DNA of 64,000 nucleotides from UBA6183 sp964603255 (GCA_964603255.1 CAZRVA010000003.1:1-64000), one strand, 5' to 3'. Positions 15,945 to 25,799 are shown, counted from the first letter of the stretch. Numbers and translations are program-made. The notes: a model not told the origin generated them from the sequence alone.

Positions 15945-18900
15945 ATGAAAAAGGTATACAGTTTTTTAGTTGCGCTAATGGCTATATGCATTGTAGCAAA
16001 TGCGCAGTCGCAACTGGGCGAACTCCGTGGTAAAATCATCGACAGCAAAACCAAAAAGCCTGTTGATTACGCCAGCATCCAGTTGAAATTAAATGGTATC
16101 ATCAAAGCTCAGGTTAAATCTGACGATGATGGTGAGTTTATCATCAAACCGCTACAGCCCGGTGAATACACTTTAGAGGTTTCTTCTATCGGATACCAAG
16201 GGCAATCAATCAGTGGTATCAACGTAATTAGTGATCAGGCTACTTACCAAAACGTTTCTTTAATGCCTTCAGGAGGTAAAGAATTAGAAACAGTGGTTAT
16301 TAAGAGTAAAAAAGTATTGGTTGACCGTGAAGGTAAAGGAGGAGGAACAAAAACTGCAGAAGAAATTATGCGTTTGCCTCAACGTAATGCCAACATGGTG
16401 GCAAATACATTTGCCGGAGTTGATGCAAGAGCAAACGGAACACCAACCATCAGAGGTGCGCGTGCCGATGGTACTGCATACTACATTGATGGTGTGCGTG
16501 TACAAGGAAATAGTAGTATAACGGTTCCTCAGAATGCAATTGATCAAATTCAGGTAATTACCAGTGGTACGCCTGCACAATATGGTGACTTTACCGGTGG
16601 GGTAATCTCTATTAACACCAAAGCGCCATCAAGAGTCTGGATGCGTTCGTTTGAGTATATCACTTCCTCACCTTTTTACAGCTGGGCTGGAGATAATTCT
16701 CACTACAACGAATTCCAAGGTTTTATATCTGGTCCTTTGTTATTGGCTGATAAAGGTAAGTCAGATAAAGAACGAGTTTTGGTTGGTTTCTCATTGGCTG
16801 GTAGCGGTGTTTACCAACTTGACAACAGATTACCTGCCGTAGATATTTACCGTGCGAGCGATGCTGCTCAAGCACGTATTGAAGCAAATCCATTAACCAG
16901 AACAGCAACAGGTGGTTTTGTACCTTCAGGTGAGTTTTTGACTAAAGGTGACTTAGTAAAAGTAGATCATCGTCAAAATGTAGCTACATACAACTTTAAC
17001 CTACAAGGTAATTTTTCTTATCAGCCAACTACCAATATTTCAATTCGTGTAGGTTACCAAGGTAACTTCGCTAGAGGTCGCGGATTTAGCTATGCTAACT
17101 CATTATTGAACTACGACAACAACCAACTTTCTCAGGATTTTACTGGTCGTATCTATGGTCAATTCACTCAAACATTTAATAAAACTGGTGACGAAGCTAA
17201 AAAACAACAAACGGTTTCTGGATTCTACTATACCGCACGTTTCGCTTACGAAAGACGTTTTATCGAGTCGATGAATGCTGACTATGAAAGAGATTACTTT
17301 CAATATGGTTATGTAGGTAAGTTCAAAACATATTCTCAAGATTTTTATGGATTAGTAACTAAAGGTTTTGGTCAGCCGGCTGATACTTTCAACTACGTAG
17401 ATAAAAACGGTCAATCAAGAACTTTGTACACTTCTGCATACAGAAGAAATTTTGGATCTGTTGATACAGCCTATACATTTGAGCCGGTGGCAAATAACGT
17501 TCGTTCAAACTACACACGTAGCATTTACGATTATTATGCTTCTCAAGGTCAAAATGTTACCAGCTTTAGCCAGTTACGTGGACTGGGTGGTTTAACCAAT
17601 GGTGATAATCCAATTGGTTTGTATTCTAACATGTGGGCAAGTCCAGGACTTGTTCAAGGTGGGTATAGTAAAGCCATGAATGAAGCATACACGCTCTACA
17701 TTATGAGTGAGGCTTCTGTGGCTCCTAAGAAAAATCCTAAAGCAAAACATGACTTGCAATTTGGTTTTACATACGAACAACAATTTAGAAGAAATTATGG
17801 ATTAGATGCAACAAGGATTTGGACATTAATGCGTCAACAAGCTAACTCACATTTTGTAGGTTTGGATTCAAATAGTTACACATTAAAGTTTGACCAATAT
17901 GGTAATTTCCAAGATACGGTAATTTTTGCCAATAAAGTTGATCCTGATCAACAGTCTAACTTTGATAAAAACTTACGTAATAAGTTGATTGCTGATGGCG
18001 AACTTGATGTTTACGGCAATCCTATTAACAGCCAAACCAGAATAGACGTTAACTCATATGCACCTAACAAATACTCATTAGATATGTTCTCTGCCGATGA
18101 GTTGTTTAACAATGGTGCAAGCTCTTATGTTTCTTATAATGGCTACGACCGTTTAGGTAACAGGGTTAATGGTAAGAAAAGCGTAAACGATTTCTTGAAT
18201 GATCCAACCAACCGTGCTTTAGGTGCTTACCAGCCTGTATACATGGCTGCTTGGTTACAAGATAAATTTGCATTCAAAGATTTAATTGTGCGTGCAGGTG
18301 TTCGTATCGATCGCTTTGATGCAAATCAAGTTGTTTTAAAAGATCCATATTCATTAGTTCCAATTTACACTGTTGGTGATGTAAGAGGTGGAAACCTTAA
18401 AGGTTTAGCAGCTTCAATTCCAAGTAATATTGGTGATGACTATGCAGTATATGTGGATACCAAAACTCCAAATTCAGCGAATAAAGTAAGTATTACTGGT
18501 TTCCGTAAAGGAAACGATTGGTTTGATAAAAATGGTAACCCGGTAACTGATCCTTCTTCGCTATGGAGAGATGCGCAGCGCGAAAACAGAGATGTTGAGA
18601 ACGGTAATATTCCTTTCTTAGTTACAGATGCTGATCCAAACGGTATTGCTCGTCCCAGTGCTGCATCATTCCGCGATTACAAACCAGACATTAAAGTGTC
18701 TCCACGTATATGGTTCTCATTCCCAATCTCAACTACATCACAATTCTTCGGAACATATGATGTGTTGGTGCAACGTCCTACGGAAAGTAACGTTGCTCAA
18801 ATTGACGATTACTTCTACCTAAACAATAGAAGAACAGGTGTAATTGCTAACCCTGACTTACGTATGACTCAAGTTACTGACTATGAAATGGGCTTCCGCC

Positions 18901-19757
18901 AACAAATTGGTGATAACTCAGCGCTAGGTATCGTTGCTTCATACCGTGAGTACAGAAACTTAATTCAGTTGTACCGCTTCGTTGAGGCTTATCCATTCCC
19001 TTATACCTCATTTGGCAACTTAGACTTCTCAACAGTTAAGTCGTTCCGCTTAGAGTATGAGTTAAGAGACTTAGGTAATATCAACATCTCTGCAAACTAC
19101 ATGTTACAGTTTGCTGATGGTACAGGTTCTAACTCTCAATCAAGTAATGCATTAGTTCAAGTAGGTTTGCCTACTTTACGTAATATTTTCCCATTAGATT
19201 ATGATACTCGCCACACATTAAAAGGAACATTTGATTACCACTACCGCTCAGGTAAAGATTACGATGGACCAATTGTAGCCGGTAAAAAAATACTAGAGAA
19301 TGCTGGTGTTAACTTCATTTTCAATTACACATCAGGTCGTCCATACACACAAACATTAATTGCAGTGCCTGAAGCGCAAAGTGGTGTTGTAGCTCGTTCA
19401 CAAGTAAAAGGTACCATTAATGGTGCTAACTTACCTCCTCAATTCTTCATTGATATGAATATTGATAAAAACTTTACATTTAAGAAAGAGTCTTTATCAG
19501 GAAAAACAACCATGTACCGTGTGCGTGTGTTCTTATGGATGCAAAATGTGTTGAATGCAGCTAACGTATTGAGTGTATATAAATTCACTGGCTCTGCTTA
19601 CGATGATGGATATTTAGCATCACCACAGTCAATAGAACAAAAACGTGTTGCAACCAGTTCACAGTCTTTTATTGACTTGTACAATACAAGGATAGTAAAT
19701 CCGAACTTCTTCGCATTACCGCGTTTAACTCGTATCGGTGTATCATTATACTTCTAA
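15945..19757 (+). CDS. TonB-dependent receptor-like outer-membrane barrel with carboxypeptidase-regulatory N-terminal domain
   Basis: 1270 residues. A signal peptide (1-20, ending VANAQ) is followed by a CarboxypepD_reg-like beta sandwich (about 23-107, LRGKIIDSKTKKPVDYASIQ) and a plug domain (about 125-235, with RLPQRNANMVANTFAGVDA, TIRGARADGTAYYIDGVRV and AQYGDFTGGVISINTK). A large beta-barrel then ends in the terminal aromatic RIGVSLYF expected for BAM-assembled proteins. It looks like a SusC-type channel, but no SusD lies beside it; instead a giant exported protein and a PorV/PorQ-type barrel follow 18 and about 4000 bases later. The cargo is unknown. Confidence 0.9.
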   Translation: MKKVYSFLVALMAICIVANAQSQLGELRGKIIDSKTKKPVDYASIQLKLNGIIKAQVKSDDDGEFIIKPLQPGEYTLEVSSIGYQGQSISGINVISDQATYQNVSLMPSGGKELETVVIKSKKVLVDREGKGGGTKTAEEIMRLPQRNANMVANTFAGVDARANGTPTIRGARADGTAYYIDGVRVQGNSSITVPQNAIDQIQVITSGTPAQYGDFTGGVISINTKAPSRVWMRSFEYITSSPFYSWAGDNSHYNEFQGFISGPLLLADKGKSDKERVLVGFSLAGSGVYQLDNRLPAVDIYRASDAAQARIEANPLTRTATGGFVPSGEFLTKGDLVKVDHRQNVATYNFNLQGNFSYQPTTNISIRVGYQGNFARGRGFSYANSLLNYDNNQLSQDFTGRIYGQFTQTFNKTGDEAKKQQTVSGFYYTARFAYERRFIESMNADYERDYFQYGYVGKFKTYSQDFYGLVTKGFGQPADTFNYVDKNGQSRTLYTSAYRRNFGSVDTAYTFEPVANNVRSNYTRSIYDYYASQGQNVTSFSQLRGLGGLTNGDNPIGLYSNMWASPGLVQGGYSKAMNEAYTLYIMSEASVAPKKNPKAKHDLQFGFTYEQQFRRNYGLDATRIWTLMRQQANSHFVGLDSNSYTLKFDQYGNFQDTVIFANKVDPDQQSNFDKNLRNKLIADGELDVYGNPINSQTRIDVNSYAPNKYSLDMFSADELFNNGASSYVSYNGYDRLGNRVNGKKSVNDFLNDPTNRALGAYQPVYMAAWLQDKFAFKDLIVRAGVRIDRFDANQVVLKDPYSLVPIYTVGDVRGGNLKGLAASIPSNIGDDYAVYVDTKTPNSANKVSITGFRKGNDWFDKNGNPVTDPSSLWRDAQRENRDVENGNIPFLVTDADPNGIARPSAASFRDYKPDIKVSPRIWFSFPISTTSQFFGTYDVLVQRPTESNVAQIDDYFYLNNRRTGVIANPDLRMTQVTDYEMGFRQQIGDNSALGIVASYREYRNLIQLYRFVEAYPFPYTSFGNLDFSTVKSFRLEYELRDLGNINISANYMLQFADGTGSNSQSSNALVQVGLPTLRNIFPLDYDTRHTLKGTFDYHYRSGKDYDGPIVAGKKILENAGVNFIFNYTSGRPYTQTLIAVPEAQSGVVARSQVKGTINGANLPPQFFIDMNIDKNFTFKKESLSGKTTMYRVRVFLWMQNVLNAANVLSVYKFTGSAYDDGYLASPQSIEQKRVATSSQSFIDLYNTRIVNPNFFALPRLTRIGVSLYF

Positions 19758-19775
19758 AAAAAATAAAACATAGAC

Positions 19776-22700
19776 ATGAAAAGTATAAATCAATCAGTTT
19801 TAAAGTTTGCAAAGGTAATGGGTTTTGCAGCTGTTATGGCCGCAACCATAACCCCTGCACAAGCTCGCTACAATGTCGGGACTCCTGAACCAAAAGGACC
19901 ACGCGAGCCTGAAATTAGAGGCAAAATGACCAACTGTTTACCGGCAACTCAACAGCGTGACCTTGACGTGAATAACGTGAGGACCACAATTTTGAATGGT
20001 GGTGACATGTGGTGGAACTTAAGTAATGCTCGTTACGAGATTCCTAAAGTTCAAACAGGCCAAGTATCAAAGCACTCATTATTCTCTGGTGCGCTTTGGA
20101 TAGGTGGTGTATCGAACGGAAATCTAAAGTTAGCAGCTCAAACATATCGCCAAGGTGGTAATGATTTTTACCCAGGTCCGCTAGTGAATGGAACTGCTTC
20201 TATTACTGCTGATAAATGTAAAGAGTACGATAAAATTTGGCGTATTACGTTGCGTGAAGTAGAAGATTTTGTGGCTGCAGACGATAAAATTTCTTACGAA
20301 TTACCTGCAGATATAGCATCATGGAAAGGTAACGGTGACGTATCTATTGGTGAAGCGGCAAGGCTCGCTCCTTACTTTGATTATGATGGAGATCAAAAAT
20401 ATGATCCTAGAGCAGGTGATTTTCCAACATTAAATCACGGTGATGGAGATATTGAAAATTTACCTGACATGATGTTGTACATGATTTACAACGATAAAGG
20501 TAATATTCACAGTGAAACAGAAGGTGTGCCTATTGGACTTGAGTTGCATACGCAAGCTTTCGCATATTCAACAAACGATGAGATTAATAATATGACTTTC
20601 TATCGTACTACTATTTACAACAGAAGTAGTGAAACTGTGGATAGTACTGTTTTTGGTCAGTGGGTTGATGCGGATTTAGGAAACTACTCTGATGACTATG
20701 TTGAGTGCGATGTAACTCGTAACTTAGGTATTTGCTATAACGGTGATGATAACGATGAGGGTATTTTAGGTTATGGTTTAAACCCACCTAGTGTTGGTGT
20801 TACTTTCTTTGAAGGTCCTCGTAGACCAGATAGTACAGAAATTGGTTTAACTAAGTTTGTCTATTATAACAATGATTTCAGTTTAACTGGTAATCCAAGT
20901 CGCCCTGAGCATTATTGGGGTTACTTGAACGGACGCTGGAAAGATGGTGCTAACATCACATACGGTGGCAATGGCCGTGGCGGTTCTGACACTGCAAGTT
21001 TCATGTTCCCTGGAAGTACGGACCCTGCTGGTCGCCCTGCTTGGACTGAGCGTATTGCAGGTAACCAACCTCAGGATAGACGTTTCCTGCAAACCGCTGG
21101 TTCATTTAGATTATTGCCAGGTGCAGTAAACCGTGTAACTATTGGTGTTGTTTGGGCTCGTGCATCTAGTGGTGGTGCAACCGGCTCGTTTAATTTACTT
21201 AAAGAAGCAAGTGATAAAGCCACAACTTTATACAAAAACAACTTCAAACTTAAGACTGGACCAGAAGCTCCCAAACTTGAGGTTGTTGAGTTAAACAGAA
21301 AACTAGTTATCAAAATGCTAAATACGAAGGCTATTGAAAACTTCGTTGATACTTTTGCCGGCCCATGTGGTAATCCAACCGTTTACAAGTTCCAAGGATA
21401 CCAAGTTTGGCAGCTAAAAACCGCCAGTATACCAAGTGACATTAGTGATCCAGCTCAAGCTAGATTAGTAGCTCAGTTTGATATTGTGGATGGTGTTGCA
21501 CGTGTTGTAAACACGATATTTAGTCCGGAGTTAGAGGAGAATGTAAAACGAATCATGGTAGAAGGTAAGAACGAAGGCATTCAGCATACTTTCGAAATCA
21601 CTAAGGATTTATTTGAAACGGGTTCTGATCAAAGTCTTGTGAATTTTAAAAGTTACAATTACTATGTAGTATCGTACGCTACGGCAACAAATTGTGCTAC
21701 AGATGCCGAACAATATCTATCAAGTGCAAAAACTATTGGTGAAGGAAGTTTGAATATTTACACTGCAATTCCTCATGACCCAACACCTTCAGGAAAGTCG
21801 TTGAATAGTGACTACGGTACCGGAATTCCTGTTACAATGGTTGAAGGTATGGGTAATGGTGGCCAAGTGGTAAAATTGTCTGATATTTCAATCAACACTT
21901 TGTTAGCTCCTCCTTATTATGCAAAAGAACGTTTATACCAATCTGGTTTCGGCCCAATAAAGGTTAAAGTGATTAACCCGGTAAATGTTCCTAAAGCAAA
22001 CTTCGAGTTGGTTATGCGTGATAGTTCTTCTAATGCAAGAAAATCAGATACATTATCACCTTTATTCACCCGTTGGTTCCTACGCAACCTAACTACCGGT
22101 GAGGTAAAAGTTTCTGATACCACCTTGTCATACTCAAATGAGCAAATCTTTGAAGATTGGGGATTATCGATACAGATGGCTCAATCAATCTTACCTGGTA
22201 ATTCAGAGTCACAAACTGATGAATCGAATGGTTACATTTCTTCATCAATTGTATTCTCTAATCCTCGTGAAGAGTGGTTAAGCGGTGTTCAAGATGAACA
22301 ATCACCATTTGGATCAGCACCTTTCTATCAAGCATCGTTCAACTGGATTCGTTCAGGAAGTAACGGTAGACCTGACTTTGAGAACGCAGAAACACATGAC
22401 TTCGCAATCTCTAAAGTTCCAATAGATCCGCGCAAAAATTTCTCTAACATCATTGAGAGTCGTTGGGCACCTTATGCTTTGGCTTCTCGTTGGAGAACTA
22501 GTTTGGCTACTAAATTACCAACTTTCGGTCCTGCATGGGATGGTGGTGTTGGTTCATTAGGTAGTGGTTTAGCTTCTGGTGACAATGCACTTTCTGACTT
22601 GCATAGTGTTAGAGTTGTTCTTACCAGAGATAGATCTAAATGGAGCAGATGCGTTGTTTTAGAATTAGGTGAAGATAAAAACTTAAACTTTGGCAATGCT

Positions 22701-23660
22701 GATAAGATGGACATGAGAAAGTCACCTTCTGTAGACCAAAACGGTCAACCTGATGGTACTGGAATAGGTATGGGCTGGTTCCCTGGATATGCTGTTGACA
22801 TCGAAACCGGTGAGCGTTTAAATATCATGTTTGGTGAGGACTCATCTATACCGGGTGAAAATGGTGCTGATATGATTTGGAATCCAACTTCAAGGTTGTT
22901 AAACCAAAGCGGTATTCCTGTATTTGGTGGAAAACACTACATCTATGTAATGGGATCTAAACGTTTCCAAATTGGTGCAGGAGCGTCAGCAATTGTATAC
23001 AATGGTCCTCGCTATGATGGTTGCGCTGATTACAGTGTTAGATTGTCAACAAGTCCTGGTCCAGGTATGCCAAGTTCATACGCTATCAGAAAACGTCAAG
23101 TATTCTCTCAAGCTATGTATACTTCAATGGCTATGTTAAATGACGGCTCTCAATTAAGATCTACATGGGATAACATTGTTCCAAGTGATGTTGAAATCAA
23201 TATTAATGTGAAACGTCCTTACGCAAGTTTCTCTGTTGATGGTAATGTAGTAAATGACAGTATGCCTGTGTTTAGATTTAATACTGATGGGGTAGCAACT
23301 GTAATTGGCAATAAAGAAATTGCAAAGAAAGCATTGGATAAAGTTAGCATTGTTCCTAATCCTTACTATGCATACTCTCAATATGAAGATCCGGGTAATC
23401 AGTTAGACAACAGGGTTAAGATTACCAACTTACCTCCTAAGTGCTTAATTCAAATTTATACAATGGATGGTGTTGTAGTTAGAACAATCAGAAAAGATGA
23501 TCCAACAGCAACATACGTAAATTGGGATTTGAAGAATAACGCCAAAGTGCCTATTTCAAGTGGTGTGTACTTAATACACATTAAATCGGATGATTTAGGC
23601 GAAGAGCGCATTATAAAATGGTTTGGTGTAATGAGACCTGTAGATTACGACACCTTCTAA
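19776..23660 (+). CDS. Very large exported protein with type IX secretion-like C-terminal domain
   Basis: 1294 residues. The signal peptide MKSINQSVLKFAKVMGFAAV ends near PAQA. An N-terminal region follows with GGDMWWNLSNARYEIPK, FSGALWIGGVSNGNLKLAAQ and DFYPGPL. An acidic calcium-site-like stretch DYDGDQKYDPRAGDFP lies near residues 205-220. The last 105 residues contain VPNPYYAYSQYE, RVKITNLPPKCLIQIYTMDG, SSGVYLIHIKS and IIKWFGVMRP. This resembles a type A sorting domain but extends past the usual end with VDYDTF. No enzymatic fold is recognised. Position between the barrel gene and a PorV-type gene suggests secretion through, or assembly with, those proteins. Confidence 0.8.
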   Translation: MKSINQSVLKFAKVMGFAAVMAATITPAQARYNVGTPEPKGPREPEIRGKMTNCLPATQQRDLDVNNVRTTILNGGDMWWNLSNARYEIPKVQTGQVSKHSLFSGALWIGGVSNGNLKLAAQTYRQGGNDFYPGPLVNGTASITADKCKEYDKIWRITLREVEDFVAADDKISYELPADIASWKGNGDVSIGEAARLAPYFDYDGDQKYDPRAGDFPTLNHGDGDIENLPDMMLYMIYNDKGNIHSETEGVPIGLELHTQAFAYSTNDEINNMTFYRTTIYNRSSETVDSTVFGQWVDADLGNYSDDYVECDVTRNLGICYNGDDNDEGILGYGLNPPSVGVTFFEGPRRPDSTEIGLTKFVYYNNDFSLTGNPSRPEHYWGYLNGRWKDGANITYGGNGRGGSDTASFMFPGSTDPAGRPAWTERIAGNQPQDRRFLQTAGSFRLLPGAVNRVTIGVVWARASSGGATGSFNLLKEASDKATTLYKNNFKLKTGPEAPKLEVVELNRKLVIKMLNTKAIENFVDTFAGPCGNPTVYKFQGYQVWQLKTASIPSDISDPAQARLVAQFDIVDGVARVVNTIFSPELEENVKRIMVEGKNEGIQHTFEITKDLFETGSDQSLVNFKSYNYYVVSYATATNCATDAEQYLSSAKTIGEGSLNIYTAIPHDPTPSGKSLNSDYGTGIPVTMVEGMGNGGQVVKLSDISINTLLAPPYYAKERLYQSGFGPIKVKVINPVNVPKANFELVMRDSSSNARKSDTLSPLFTRWFLRNLTTGEVKVSDTTLSYSNEQIFEDWGLSIQMAQSILPGNSESQTDESNGYISSSIVFSNPREEWLSGVQDEQSPFGSAPFYQASFNWIRSGSNGRPDFENAETHDFAISKVPIDPRKNFSNIIESRWAPYALASRWRTSLATKLPTFGPAWDGGVGSLGSGLASGDNALSDLHSVRVVLTRDRSKWSRCVVLELGEDKNLNFGNADKMDMRKSPSVDQNGQPDGTGIGMGWFPGYAVDIETGERLNIMFGEDSSIPGENGADMIWNPTSRLLNQSGIPVFGGKHYIYVMGSKRFQIGAGASAIVYNGPRYDGCADYSVRLSTSPGPGMPSSYAIRKRQVFSQAMYTSMAMLNDGSQLRSTWDNIVPSDVEININVKRPYASFSVDGNVVNDSMPVFRFNTDGVATVIGNKEIAKKALDKVSIVPNPYYAYSQYEDPGNQLDNRVKITNLPPKCLIQIYTMDGVVVRTIRKDDPTATYVNWDLKNNAKVPISSGVYLIHIKSDDLGEERIIKWFGVMRPVDYDTF

Positions 23661-23674
23661 TAAAAATTTAAAAC

Positions 23675-23700
23675 TCCGGGGAGCATAAAAACTCCCCGGA
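23675..23700 (+). promoter_or_regulatory. GC-rich intra-operon hairpin
   Basis: TCCGGGGAG (23675-23683) pairs perfectly with CTCCCCGGA (23692-23700) around an A-rich eight-base loop. It has no T-run after it, so it is likelier to stabilise mRNA or mark a processing site between the two cassette genes than to stop transcription. It is strikingly GC-rich for this genome. Confidence 0.6.
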
Positions 23701-23723
23701 ATATCAACTAAAAAGTATTAGAC

Positions 23724-24821
23724 ATGAAAAAATATATTTTACAATTAATGTCGGTGGCTGCATTGTTTGGTTCAATGCAGGTAAATGCAGGTAATCCTGA
23801 TCGTGCCGGTGGGGCCGGTGCTACCCAGCTACTAATAAATCCTTATGGTAGATCAGCTGGTATGATGGGATCTAATACAGCATCTATCCGTGGCGTTGAA
23901 TCTTTTCAGTACAACATTGGCGGTATGGCTTATACCAATAAAACTGATATTGGTTTCTCTCGTACCACTTATTTACAAGGTGCAGATGTGTTCATCAACA
24001 ATTTGTCTTTAGTTCAAAATCTTGGTGGTGATAACGTAATGGGTATTTCATTCAATTCATTTGATTTTGGTAATATTCCAATCACTTCAGAAACACAACC
24101 TGATGGTACTTTAGGTACGTACTCACCTCAAATTTTAAATATCTCTTTGGCTTACGCTCGTAAGTTTTCAAACAGTATTACGGGTGGTTTAAATGTTCGC
24201 TTAATATCAGAAGGTATTAGCAACGTTGGCGCAACAGGTGTTGGTATTGATGCCGGTGTGCAGTATCAAACTACTTTAGTAGCCAAGAAAAAGGATATTA
24301 AGAAGCAAGATTTCCGTTTTGGTATCAGTGTAAAAAACATTGGTCCTAACATGACCCAAACAGGTTCTGGTTTATCTTTCCGTTCTATCAATGCCATTTC
24401 AGGTGCTGATAGACGTGCGTTGATGGGGTCAGAGAGCTATAACTTACCATCTTTAATCAACATCGGTGCATCATACGACATGCGTTTAGATGCAAAAGAG
24501 AGCGATACTTACTACCACCGTTTAACTACACATGGTAACTTTAATTACAATGCATTCTCTGCCAATGTTACTTCTGTTGGTTTGGAATATGCATTTAAAG
24601 AAACTGTAATGTTACGTGGTGGTTATGCTTATCAAGAAAACATTACTGACAATGCCAATTATTACACACAGTATTTAGGTTTTGCAGGTGGTGCTGGTTT
24701 CGTATTGCCAATTAGCAAAAGTGGAACACGTATAGCTATCGACTATGCATACGCTCCTACTCGTGTGTTCAATGGAATTCACAACTTATCTATTACACTT
24801 TCATTAGATAACAAAAAATAA
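23724..24821 (+). CDS. PorV/PorQ family outer-membrane protein
   Basis: 365 residues: signal peptide MKKYILQLMSVAALFGSMQV ending NAG, then the typical start of the family, GGAGATQLLINPYGRSAGMM, followed by RGVESFQYNIGGMAY. A 14-strand-type FadL-like barrel follows, with repeated AYARKF, FRFGISVKNIGPNM, LINIGASYDMR, GLEYAFKETVMLRGGYAY and a final LSITLSLDNKK. PorV shuttles type IX cargo to the attachment complex, and PorQ/PorZ act in the same pathway. This copy is encoded with a putative cargo and a TonB-like channel rather than with por genes, so it may be a dedicated paralogue. A strong terminator ends the cassette. Confidence 0.88.
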   Translation: MKKYILQLMSVAALFGSMQVNAGNPDRAGGAGATQLLINPYGRSAGMMGSNTASIRGVESFQYNIGGMAYTNKTDIGFSRTTYLQGADVFINNLSLVQNLGGDNVMGISFNSFDFGNIPITSETQPDGTLGTYSPQILNISLAYARKFSNSITGGLNVRLISEGISNVGATGVGIDAGVQYQTTLVAKKKDIKKQDFRFGISVKNIGPNMTQTGSGLSFRSINAISGADRRALMGSESYNLPSLINIGASYDMRLDAKESDTYYHRLTTHGNFNYNAFSANVTSVGLEYAFKETVMLRGGYAYQENITDNANYYTQYLGFAGGAGFVLPISKSGTRIAIDYAYAPTRVFNGIHNLSITLSLDNKK

Positions 24822-24845
24822 GATATATTCGCATATCATTTAACC

Positions 24846-24885
24846 AAAGAAACGCTTCCTGAAAAGGAGGCGTTTCTTTATTTTT
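24846..24885 (+). terminator. Terminator of the outer-membrane cassette
   Basis: AAAGAAACGCTTCCT (24846-24860), loop GAAA, AGGAGGCGTTTCTTT (24865-24879), then T-rich sequence. Fifteen pairs including one G-T. Confidence 0.92.
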
Positions 24886-24905
24886 ATATCAGTTTAAAAC
24901 TATTA

Positions 24906-24913
24906 TACATTTG
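24906..24913 (+). promoter_or_regulatory. -7 promoter box of greA
   Basis: TACATTTG matches TANNTTTG exactly and ends seven bases before the greA start codon, implying a nearly leaderless transcript. A T-rich -33 position is present but without a clear TTG. Confidence 0.5.
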
Positions 24914-24920
24914 ATTTAAT

Positions 24921-25394
24921 ATGGCACAGATTAATTATGTATCAAAAGAAGGTTTAGAAAAAATGCAAAAAGATTTGCATGAGATGAAGTATGTTCAACG
25001 CCCTTTTATTTCAAAACAAATTGCAGATGCCCGCGATAAAGGCGACTTAAGTGAAAATGCCGAGTATCACGCTGCAAAAGAAGATCAAGGTTTATTGGAA
25101 GCACGTATAGCTCAGTTAGAAGATTTAATTACACGTACTCGTGTAATTGATGAAAGCAAACTTGACAACAGCAAAGTGATGATGCTGAGTAAAGTAAAAG
25201 TGATGAATTTAAACACCAAAAAAGAAATGGTTTATACGATGGTTTCAGACTCGGAAGCTGATTTTAAAACCGGAAAAATCTCTATTAAATCGCCAATTGG
25301 TGCTGGTTTAATGGGTAAAAAAGTTGGTGATGTGGCTGAGGTAACAGCACCTGCAGGTGTTATTAAATTTGAAATTATTGAAATTAGTTTATAG
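24921..25394 (+). CDS. greA: Transcription elongation factor GreA
   Basis: 157 residues. An N-terminal antiparallel coiled coil (about 1-75) carries the acidic tip ADARDKGDLSENAEYHAAKE, whose D and E residues stimulate transcript cleavage by backtracked RNA polymerase. A C-terminal FKBP-like domain ends SPIGAGLMGKKVGDVAEV. Length and domain order are standard. Its stop is followed two bases later by the HIT-family gene, so they share a transcript ending at the terminator near 25815. Confidence 0.97.
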   Translation: MAQINYVSKEGLEKMQKDLHEMKYVQRPFISKQIADARDKGDLSENAEYHAAKEDQGLLEARIAQLEDLITRTRVIDESKLDNSKVMMLSKVKVMNLNTKKEMVYTMVSDSEADFKTGKISIKSPIGAGLMGKKVGDVAEVTAPAGVIKFEIIEISL

Positions 25395-25396
25395 TT

Positions 25397-25792
25397 ATGG
25401 CTACCATTTTTTCTAAAATAGTTTCGGGCGAAATACCTTGCTATAAGGTGGCAGAAACAAATGATTATTTGGCTTTTTTAGATGTTAGACCATTAACTGC
25501 TGGTCATACTTTGGTTATACCCAAAGTAGAAACAGATTATATTTTTGATATAGAAGATGAACAGTTTGCTGGCTTGCATTTGTTTGCAAAAATTGTAGCT
25601 AAGGCGCTTAAAACTGCTGTACCTTGTAAACGTATTGGTGTTGCCGTAATTGGCCTAGAAGTACCACATGCCCACATTCATTTGGTTCCTATGAATGAAA
25701 TTGGGGATTTGAATTTTGAAAAAGAACGTGCTGTGTTTACTCCCGAACAATATGAAAAAATTGCGCAGGATATCAGAAGCGCATTAAAATAG
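25397..25792 (+). CDS. HIT family (histidine triad) nucleotide hydrolase
   Basis: 131 residues. Opening TIFSKIVSGEIPCYKVAE and the C-terminal triad HAHIHLVPM (His-x-His-x-His) define the Hint/HIT branch. These proteins hydrolyse nucleoside phosphoramidates or similar adenylated compounds; the physiological substrate is usually unknown. It is coupled to greA with a two-base gap. Confidence 0.95.
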   Translation: MATIFSKIVSGEIPCYKVAETNDYLAFLDVRPLTAGHTLVIPKVETDYIFDIEDEQFAGLHLFAKIVAKALKTAVPCKRIGVAVIGLEVPHAHIHLVPMNEIGDLNFEKERAVFTPEQYEKIAQDIRSALK

Positions 25793-25799
25793 ATTTTAC

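Noticed and set aside
15945..24821. SusCD-type polysaccharide utilisation locus
   Set aside because: No SusD-like lipoprotein and no glycoside hydrolase or sugar regulator accompanies the receptor-like gene.
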